This document shows positions 23,566 to 30,628 of a stretch of 33,751 nucleotides of DNA, one piece after another. The DNA lies in NCBI GenBank assembly GCA_023229505.1, contig JALNZD010000046.1, positions 1-33,751 of the forward strand, written 5' to 3'. Below the pieces are notes generated by a model. The model was not told where the DNA came from, ran no database searches, and was given only the letters and a program-made list of their open reading frames with translations. A program made the translations under genes and the position numbers. Each line of letters opens with the position of its first letter. The first letter of the stretch is position 1. This DNA is from Bacteroidales bacterium (lineage in GTDB: Bacteria > Bacteroidota > Bacteroidia > Bacteroidales > JAGOPY01).

Positions 23566-24825
23566 ATGAGTGAAAAAGTAATCCAGGACAAGAGCGAACT
23601 CGTAAGATTGCGGTCGGCGAATGATCTTCGCACGACAATGGACGGGTATTTTGCAAGACTGAAAGAAGCTGCTGAAACCGGGAGCCGGAAGATCGCCTGG
23701 TGCACGAGCGTCGGGCCGGCCGAACTGCTGTATTCAATGGGGTTCGAGGTCTATTTTCCCGAAAATCACGGCGCCATGCTGGGCGCCGGCAAGAATGCCG
23801 ACAAGTATATCCCTACGGCAGTCGCCCACGGTTATTCACCCGATATCTGTTCTTACCTTACCAGCGATATCGGCGCTTTCCTGCAAAATGAAACACCGCT
23901 CCAGAAGAGCGGCTTCAGTTCGGTTCCCCGGCCCGATATCCTTGTTTTTAATACAAATCAGTGCCGTGAGGTGGAAGACTGGTTCAGCTTTTACTCCAGG
24001 CATTTTAATGTCCCCATCGTTGGAATTCATACCCCTTTATGCATCCACGACCTGAGCCCGGAGATCATTAAAAGCGTTTCAGACCAGTACCATCGGATTA
24101 TTCCTGAAATAGAAAAAGTGGCAGGGAGAAAATTCGACATGGACAGCTTCAGGGAAACCGTCGGTTTATCCCATGATGGCTGCGTACTTTGGAAACAGGT
24201 GCTGCAAAAAGCAAAGCACCTGCCGTCGCCCATCAATTTCTTTGACGCTGCCATCCATATGGGGCCTATCGTTATCATGCGGGGCACAAAATATGCTGTC
24301 GATTATTACAAAATCCTCCTGGCGGAACTGGAAGAGAGGATTGAAAACAATATCAGCGCAGTTCCAGTAGAACGATTCAGGATATACTGGGAGGGTATGC
24401 CGATTTGGTACAAGCTGAGTAATATGGCCAAATTATTTGCTAAGCTCGACACTTGCCTTGTCGCTTCAACCTATTGTAACAGTTGGGTATTTGATGATCT
24501 CGACCCTGCTAACCCGTTTGAATCCTCCGCCCTGGCCTACAGCAAACTCTTTATTGTCCGGTCGGATTCGGTAAAAGAAAATGTCCTGGAACAATTGCTA
24601 AAGGAATTCACTGTTCATGGGATCATCTACCATGAATCCAAGACCTGCGCACGGAATTCCAATAATCGTTACGGGCTGCAAAACCGCCTGTCCAAAAAGA
24701 CCGGCATCCCGTACCTTGAGATCAACGGCGACCTCAACGATCCGCGCTGCTACTCCGAGGAACAAAGTATCATTGCCATCGAAACATTTATCGATCAATT
24801 AGCAGGAATGGTAAAACAGGCGTAA
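23566..24825 (+). CDS. 2-hydroxyacyl-CoA dehydratase / BcrB / double-cubane-type Fe-S protein
   Basis: This 419-residue protein is of the HgdB/BcrB family, which holds radical-forming or low-potential Fe-S clusters reduced by an ATP-driven activator. Visible marks are the N-terminal WCTSVGPAELLYSMGFEVYFPE segment (Cys46), CSYLTSDIG (Cys95), NTNQCREVEDWFSFY (Cys133), and C-terminal HESKTCARNSNNRYG (Cys361) and DPRC (Cys395). Class I benzoyl-CoA reductase needs two such subunits (BcrB, BcrC) and 2-hydroxyglutaryl-CoA dehydratase also two (HgdA, HgdB); here there is only one. A single large subunit plus one activator is the layout of YjiM/YjiL and of the double-cubane cluster protein. The substrate is unknown. 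Confidence 0.85.
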   Translation: MSEKVIQDKSELVRLRSANDLRTTMDGYFARLKEAAETGSRKIAWCTSVGPAELLYSMGFEVYFPENHGAMLGAGKNADKYIPTAVAHGYSPDICSYLTSDIGAFLQNETPLQKSGFSSVPRPDILVFNTNQCREVEDWFSFYSRHFNVPIVGIHTPLCIHDLSPEIIKSVSDQYHRIIPEIEKVAGRKFDMDSFRETVGLSHDGCVLWKQVLQKAKHLPSPINFFDAAIHMGPIVIMRGTKYAVDYYKILLAELEERIENNISAVPVERFRIYWEGMPIWYKLSNMAKLFAKLDTCLVASTYCNSWVFDDLDPANPFESSALAYSKLFIVRSDSVKENVLEQLLKEFTVHGIIYHESKTCARNSNNRYGLQNRLSKKTGIPYLEINGDLNDPRCYSEEQSIIAIETFIDQLAGMVKQA

Positions 24826-24881
24826 TTTACAGTTTACAATTTACGATTTACAAACTTAAAATTTAAATCTTAAACCTTAAA
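24826..24881 (+). repeat. Eight heptamers between the Fe-S protein and activator genes
   Basis: Starting directly after the stop codon, 7-bp units run without a break: TTTACAG, TTTACAA, TTTACGA, TTTACAA, ACTTAAA, ATTTAAA, TCTTAAA, CCTTAAA. They end 7 bp before the activator start codon. The period matches the repeats in the bam operon. Confidence 0.85.
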
Positions 24882-24888
24882 ACTGAAT

Positions 24889-25641
24889 ATGTACCGGCTG
24901 GGCATAGATCTCGGGTCATCTTATACAAAAGGGGTCCTGGTTGATGAGAACAACCGGATGACTAATTTTCTATGCGTAAAATCGGGATATAACTTCAATA
25001 ATGCCTCAGCGAAAATCATCGCCCATTTCTCGGAAAAGCATGAGATCGAATACCCTGTTTATACATGTGGTTACGGCCGTGAACAGATCCAGGCCAGTTT
25101 TATCCCCAATTCGGAATTGATCGCACTTTCCAGGGCGGTGTACCAGATATATCAGCACGCTTGTTCTATCATCGACATTGGCGGGCAGGATACGAAATTT
25201 ATCCAGGTGAATGCACTCGGCCAGGTTGATAAATTCAAGATGAACCGGAAATGTGCAGCCGGGACAGGTTCCTTCCTGGAGGAAATTGCTTTCCGGTTGG
25301 ATGTGACACCCGCGGAATTCACGGAGTTTGCAAAGGATGCCACCCAGGAGGTGAAGATCAACAGTTTCTGCACCGTATTTGCCATTTCGGAAATCATCGG
25401 CATGATCAAGAACGGAACCACTTTGCCGAATATCATCATCGGCATTTACAACTCCATTATTTTAAGATCGATAGAGATGTCGCTGGTTGAGGATCACCTG
25501 GTAATCACCGGCGGGTTACCGGCGATGCACCCGATTATCGTCAGCCTTTTCAAAGATAGATATCCCGATTCTGAGAGCCCTGAGCACTCACAGTTCCTTG
25601 CTGCTTATGGGTGCGTGCTTTTAAACAGTAAGAGATCATAA
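24889..25641 (+). CDS. BcrA/BadF/HgdC-type ATPase activator
   Basis: This 250-residue ASKHA-fold ATPase has the phosphate-1 loop GIDLGSSYTKGV (5-16), phosphate-2 loop IIDIGGQDTK (94-103) and the adenosine segment VITGGLPA. Cys122 (NRKCAAGTGSFLE) and Cys161 (SFCTVFAISE) are the two ligands that each monomer gives to the bridging [4Fe-4S] cluster of the homodimer. It hydrolyses ATP to push electrons at very low potential into the partner Fe-S protein encoded just upstream. Size fits the HgdC/BcrD class. Only one such ATPase is present, so a class I BCR heterodimer (BcrA plus BcrD) is not encoded here. Confidence 0.92.
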   Translation: MYRLGIDLGSSYTKGVLVDENNRMTNFLCVKSGYNFNNASAKIIAHFSEKHEIEYPVYTCGYGREQIQASFIPNSELIALSRAVYQIYQHACSIIDIGGQDTKFIQVNALGQVDKFKMNRKCAAGTGSFLEEIAFRLDVTPAEFTEFAKDATQEVKINSFCTVFAISEIIGMIKNGTTLPNIIIGIYNSIILRSIEMSLVEDHLVITGGLPAMHPIIVSLFKDRYPDSESPEHSQFLAAYGCVLLNSKRS

Positions 25642-25660
25642 TAACCATTCAACTCAGCAT

Positions 25661-26929
25661 ATGAACAAACAACCGAAAGAAGTAGTGATCGTAAGTGCGG
25701 CAAGAACACCGATTGGCAAACACGGCGGCTATTACAATTACCTGCCTGCCGAAGACCTGGCCGTTCTGGCGGTATATGAAGCCATTATGCGATCCGGGAT
25801 AGACCTGGCGAAGACCAGGATTGACCAGGTGGTTGCCGGGATGATCTACATCGATTCGCTGAGCCAGCAGATTTACCTGCCGAGAAATGTTGCGGTAAGG
25901 GTTGCAGAAAAATTTAATGATAAAGAGAACCTGCGCGTAGCCCCGGGGAAGACTACCGTGCGAATTTGCGGGACCGGCTTCCAGGTGCTGGCCGACGGGT
26001 TCGACCAATTGATGTCGGATACTGAAAATGCAAGTTGCGTCTTGTCGTTTGCCACCGAGAACATGTCGCAGACCAACCTGGTCCATCAGGGACGCAGGAA
26101 AAAGGACAGCGTCTGGGATTTCGAAGATGCCCCGCTCCGGGATTACCTGATGGAGGGATTCAACCATAACCTCTTCAAAACACTGATGCCGAAAACTGCC
26201 GAATTATATGGTACACAGACAGGGATCACACGCAAAGACTGTGATGAATTTTCATACCTCAGCCATACCCGTGCCATGAAGGCCCAGTCGAAGCAATGGA
26301 ACAGGTTTGCCAGTCCCGGTTCAAACGATTATCTGCAGGGCATTTTCACTCTCGACACCGTTGATCAGGCCGGTAATGCCATCAGCGTTTGGCGGGATGA
26401 AGGGACCAAGTACGATATCAGTTTGGATGAACTGGCCAACCTGCGTCCTATGCTTAAACCCGATGGGCTGGTAACGCCCGGCAACGCGAGCCAGATCAGC
26501 GATGGCGCAGCAGCAGCCTTGCTGATGGAGCGCACCTTCGCCGATAAACACCACATCCCCTACCTGGCAAAGATCAAAGGGTACCAGTTCTCCACGGTTC
26601 CGCCCGAGATCATGGGCCAAGGCCCGGTACCTGCCATTCATAATCTTCTTGCAAAGCTGGATATGAAAAAAGAGGAGATCGACCTGTTTGAGGTCAATGA
26701 GGCATTTGCCGCACAGTACCTGGGCGTTGAGAAGGAACTCGGGCTCCCGCGCGAGCGTACGAATGTAAACGGGGGCGCCATTGCCATAGGGCACAACATT
26801 GCCGCCTCCGGCCTGCGCATCACCATCGACCTTATTTATGAATTAAAACGGCAGGGACTGAAAACCGGCATCGCATCCGCCTGTATCGGCGGGGGCCAGG
26901 GCGGAGCAATCTGCGTGGAAATTGTTTAG
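25661..26929 (+). CDS. Thiolase (acetyl-CoA acyltransferase) family protein
   Basis: The 422-residue thiolase has the nucleophile Cys103 in VRICGTGFQ, the NEAFAAQ loop, His378 in GGAIAIGHNIAASG and the second catalytic Cys408 in SACIGGGQGGA. The His loop reads GHN instead of the usual GHP. In this cluster it would cleave 3-oxopimelyl-CoA with CoA to glutaryl-CoA and acetyl-CoA. It lies 19 bp after the activator gene. The next gene is a restriction enzyme, not the expected dehydrogenase, which comes 3.7 kb later. Confidence 0.92.
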   Translation: MNKQPKEVVIVSAARTPIGKHGGYYNYLPAEDLAVLAVYEAIMRSGIDLAKTRIDQVVAGMIYIDSLSQQIYLPRNVAVRVAEKFNDKENLRVAPGKTTVRICGTGFQVLADGFDQLMSDTENASCVLSFATENMSQTNLVHQGRRKKDSVWDFEDAPLRDYLMEGFNHNLFKTLMPKTAELYGTQTGITRKDCDEFSYLSHTRAMKAQSKQWNRFASPGSNDYLQGIFTLDTVDQAGNAISVWRDEGTKYDISLDELANLRPMLKPDGLVTPGNASQISDGAAAALLMERTFADKHHIPYLAKIKGYQFSTVPPEIMGQGPVPAIHNLLAKLDMKKEEIDLFEVNEAFAAQYLGVEKELGLPRERTNVNGGAIAIGHNIAASGLRITIDLIYELKRQGLKTGIASACIGGGQGGAICVEIV

Positions 26930-27065
26930 TTAGCGCAATGTTTTAATAACCAGACAGACCACTTGACAATGAAACAAAAGGCAGAAGCGAAATGACAGAA
27001 TTAAAAGAAATAAAATTTGGAACTGCATGATAGTAAGATCGTTAATTTTAATCTAAAAAAATATA

Positions 27066-30000
27066 ATGGCTGAAAAAAGTATAAAACAGATACTTAGTCT
27101 TTGGCAGGAAGATAAAGAGCACTATAAAACCACAGAAGTTGGATCAGGTGTTCAAAAGTTTGTCAAAGAGGTTTTAAAAAGCCATGAACTTTTTGACTTG
27201 GGTGAAGGTAAGCTTAACACACCCGTCAATAAAAGAAAAAACGAGTTTCTTGAAGAAACCAAAAATAAAGGAAGACGGGCTGATATAGTAATTTTTATTG
27301 ACGGTGATATTATTATTCCTGTCGAAGTTGAAAAACACGGCAATATCGAAGCTGGTAAACTTCAGCTTTTTCAGTATCAGAGCGACTGGATTAAAAAATA
27401 CGGGCTTCTTACTGACGGTGACGAATGGCGCTTTTACAACAATCGTTTCCCCGTAAAAAGTTTCAGGATAAAAGACATACTGCATGATCCTACTGACCTG
27501 CTCACTTTTTGGAAAGAGTATGTACAACCTGAATATTACTATCGTTCATTTTTTGAAAAGAAAGGTCAATTTGAATTTTTTGAAAAAGATATTCCAAAGG
27601 TTGATGATGTTCGCGAAGATTTTTTTAATGACATCACTAAACTTATTGAGAATTTTAAAAACAAACTAAACCTGAAAGGTTATTTCAAAGAAGTAAAAGA
27701 GGAAATAGAAAGAGAAAAGAAAGCTGTTGAAATCACTTATGCTTATTTGATTCAGTTTATCTTATACAAAGTTTTGGTAGATAATGGCTTTTCTGATTTT
27801 GCTGAAGATTGGAACCAACGGCTTAATAGTATTGATAAAGAAATTAAGTCTGAAAGTTACCATAGCGTTTTATCATTAATAAAAACTATAAGCGATAAAA
27901 TCTCTGATAAAATTTATAAGCGGTTCAACGACGAACAGCTTATGATTAATGAGAAATTGAAAGATATCCTGGCACAGCCCAAAACAGAGATCGCTGATGT
28001 TTCCGTTTGGCTTGATATTATTCTCTTCATTAACCGTTACGATTTTGCCAATGTCCAAAATGAGATATTTGGTTATGTTTATGAGAATTATCTGAAAGAC
28101 CTTTATCTTGACGAAAAGAAGGGCCAGTATTTTACCGATCCGCATGTAGTTGAGTTCATGCTCAACGAAATGGGCTATAATAAAAAAAATCTCCAAAATC
28201 GATATGCAAAAGACAAAGACAGCATTTCTATAATTGACCCATCCTGCGGTTCAGGTACTTTTCTTTATAATGCTACCAACCGTATTATTGATGCTTTTTT
28301 TGATCAAAGCAACGCATCTGCAAAACAATCGGAACAAATAATCAACGATAACATTTTTGGGCTTGATATTGCCGAGTTTCCGCTGTACCTTGCAGAAATG
28401 AATATTCTAATGCGGATGCTTCCGATAATATTCAACAAGCGTTATAATAACCCCGTTGACCAAAAAATAAAAGTATTCAAAACCCGCGATAGTATTGCGG
28501 AATTTTTAGATACTGCATTAAAAAACACAATAACTGATATTAATGCTGCATTTAAAAAACAACAAATACAATTAGATTTATTCACTAAAACGCTTGATTT
28601 GGGTTATGATAGTTTTATGCGAGACAAGAGTGATTTGAATAACTTAAAGGAGAGTCTTGAAAATAAAAATAAAAAGGTTCGATATCGTTATGATTTTGTA
28701 ATAGGAAATCCGCCTTATGTGGGTTATAATGAAATCTCAAAACAAAAATTACTTTTTATTCAATTATTGCAATCTAAAAAATTGCAAATGAGCGATATTT
28801 ATGGTGTTAATTTAAATACAGTACCTGGCAGGACTAAAGCTTATGCCCCGAAACCCAATTTATATTCCTTTTTTATTGCTTTAGGTCTTGCATTGCTTAA
28901 AGATGGTGGTAAACTTTGTTATATTATTCCTCAAACAATTTTAACTTCAACGGATTTAGATGTTCTTCGATATCATCTCTCTAACTTTTTAACAATAGAA
29001 AAAATAATAACATTCAGTTGTAATATGTTTATTGGTCGAGGCATTAAACAAGATAAACCTATCCCAACATCAAGTTTGATTTTTATTGTAAGTAAAAAAC
29101 CTCCTGCAAGAATTGTTGAAGTGGATATAATTAATTATTTGAAAGAAGACGATGATATAATTACGTGCCTGAATAATATCAACAAAAAGAAACAAATCTT
29201 ATATACAAGAATTACACAAAACCAGTTGAAGCAAAATATTAACAACTGGAATTTTATAAAGTTTACGCCGGCAATAAAAGAATTCTTTAAAGAATACAAC
29301 CTTAAAGAAACTTTTGATATTTATCGACTTGATGCTTATTCTAAGAAATATTTTAACTCAAACTTTTATTTTGATAAAGGCCTAATTTATCCCAAGGATA
29401 AAATTACAGATGAAATAAAAGATGGTTCTACTTTCTACAAACAAATCGAATCGAATCAAAAAAATTATCTTTTACAATCATCAGACAAATTTATTGCGAA
29501 GAAGAATATCTCACTTCCAAAAGGCGCACAAGGATTTAAAGTATATGATTCAAAATATAAGATTGTATGGCGCTACATGAATACTGAAAAATTTCATTTC
29601 TGTGATTATGATGTGATGATAAATCATAACTGGATTTTGATTTCGTCAGACAATAAAAAGGAAATGGAATATATCTTTTCTATTTTAAATTCAAAAGTGA
29701 CAAATTTTACCTTCTTTAATTTACTAAGCAGTGATAATGAAAAAAGTTTTCAAATTGGAATAAAATCCATCAAAGAGTTTTGTAGAATACCACGTATCAA
29801 TGATTGGAATGAAAAAATAAAAATTGAAATTATTTCTGCAACTGAACAATTACTCGAAATGGAGAAGCAATATTTTTCTGATATAATTGATTTCAAAGGA
29901 ATAATGCTCCAAAAGTATGATGATATTGAAGTTTCAGGGAGCAACCTCATTATTAGCTACAAAGGAAAAGAAACAAAGTGTAAAATTCTTGACCAGGTTG

Positions 30001-30257
30001 AATTAGTTAAAGGAATAGTTACCAGCCTCGTAAAACCTGTTCTTATTAATGAAGGAGAAACAGGCAATGTTTCGGTATTAAAATCCCTTCCAGCATTCGA
30101 TAAAGAATATCAGGCTCAATTAAAAGATTACATTGATAACCTGGTTTACGCACTTTATTTCAAAATAAAACTACCCGAACTCGGGTTTGATAAAGCAGCG
30201 GAAATCAAAAAAGCATGCAGTAAACATAAATTCTATCAACTTGTAAACACAAAATAA
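27066..30257 (+). CDS. Type IIG restriction-modification enzyme (nuclease-methyltransferase fusion)
   Basis: The 1063-residue protein has an N-terminal PD-(D/E)xK-like nuclease region. Asp73 lies in RRADIVIF and Glu87/Glu89/Lys90 in IPVEVEKHG. A helical linker leads to an N6-adenine methyltransferase core with motif I DPSCGSGTF near residue 390 and motif IV NPPY near 549. The last 400 residues would hold the target recognition domain. The size and order fit Eco57I-like type IIG enzymes that cut and methylate with one chain. It is markedly AT-rich, with many AAA, AAT and ATT codons, unlike the catabolic genes on either side. I infer later insertion into the operon. The site recognised cannot be read from sequence. 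Confidence 0.85.
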   Translation: MAEKSIKQILSLWQEDKEHYKTTEVGSGVQKFVKEVLKSHELFDLGEGKLNTPVNKRKNEFLEETKNKGRRADIVIFIDGDIIIPVEVEKHGNIEAGKLQLFQYQSDWIKKYGLLTDGDEWRFYNNRFPVKSFRIKDILHDPTDLLTFWKEYVQPEYYYRSFFEKKGQFEFFEKDIPKVDDVREDFFNDITKLIENFKNKLNLKGYFKEVKEEIEREKKAVEITYAYLIQFILYKVLVDNGFSDFAEDWNQRLNSIDKEIKSESYHSVLSLIKTISDKISDKIYKRFNDEQLMINEKLKDILAQPKTEIADVSVWLDIILFINRYDFANVQNEIFGYVYENYLKDLYLDEKKGQYFTDPHVVEFMLNEMGYNKKNLQNRYAKDKDSISIIDPSCGSGTFLYNATNRIIDAFFDQSNASAKQSEQIINDNIFGLDIAEFPLYLAEMNILMRMLPIIFNKRYNNPVDQKIKVFKTRDSIAEFLDTALKNTITDINAAFKKQQIQLDLFTKTLDLGYDSFMRDKSDLNNLKESLENKNKKVRYRYDFVIGNPPYVGYNEISKQKLLFIQLLQSKKLQMSDIYGVNLNTVPGRTKAYAPKPNLYSFFIALGLALLKDGGKLCYIIPQTILTSTDLDVLRYHLSNFLTIEKIITFSCNMFIGRGIKQDKPIPTSSLIFIVSKKPPARIVEVDIINYLKEDDDIITCLNNINKKKQILYTRITQNQLKQNINNWNFIKFTPAIKEFFKEYNLKETFDIYRLDAYSKKYFNSNFYFDKGLIYPKDKITDEIKDGSTFYKQIESNQKNYLLQSSDKFIAKKNISLPKGAQGFKVYDSKYKIVWRYMNTEKFHFCDYDVMINHNWILISSDNKKEMEYIFSILNSKVTNFTFFNLLSSDNEKSFQIGIKSIKEFCRIPRINDWNEKIKIEIISATEQLLEMEKQYFSDIIDFKGIMLQKYDDIEVSGSNLIISYKGKETKCKILDQVELVKGIVTSLVKPVLINEGETGNVSVLKSLPAFDKEYQAQLKDYIDNLVYALYFKIKLPELGFDKAAEIKKACSKHKFYQLVNTK

Positions 30258-30258
30258 A

Positions 30259-30555
30259 ATGAATAGGGAAGAACACGAGCAAAATTATAACCTGCTTAAA
30301 TTTCAGCAGGGCCTCAAAGAATATATTTTCCTAACCCGTTCCGGCTACCGCCATTTCTTTGTCTTAGGCAAAGACCTTAAAGATGCGGAAGAAAACTTCA
30401 TGCGCATTAACGAAATAAAACGTAACGGATTTACCCTTGAAGATTTGCCCATCCGGCTTGAATACAACAAAGAAAAATGCAAAGAATGGAGCATGGATAA
30501 CTTTTGGGCAAATAATGAAAACAAAAAAAATGAAATAAATCTTACGCAATTGTAG
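30259..30555 (+). CDS. Small hypothetical protein coupled to the type IIG gene
   Basis: The start codon follows the restriction gene's stop by one base, so the two are surely cotranscribed. The 98-residue protein is soluble and charged (NREEHEQNYNLLKFQQGLKEY, KRNGFTLEDLPIRLEYNKEK). I recognise no domain. It could be an accessory subunit or a control protein of the restriction system, but nothing in the sequence shows a DNA-binding motif. Confidence 0.65.
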   Translation: MNREEHEQNYNLLKFQQGLKEYIFLTRSGYRHFFVLGKDLKDAEENFMRINEIKRNGFTLEDLPIRLEYNKEKCKEWSMDNFWANNENKKNEINLTQL

Positions 30556-30628
30556 GTACATTGTATTGGAAAACAAAGCACGAAACGCTAACAGAAACAA
30601 AAAATTAATGACCCAATAAAGAAGTATC

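Noticed and set aside
23566..25641. A complete class I (ATP-dependent) benzoyl-CoA reductase
   Set aside because: Only one BcrB-like and one BcrA/D-like gene are present; BcrC and the second ATPase are missing.
26930..27065. Promoter for the restriction gene
   Set aside because: A TTTG and a TAATTTTA are present but the spacing is 23 bp and the -7 box is imperfect, so I could not support a call.
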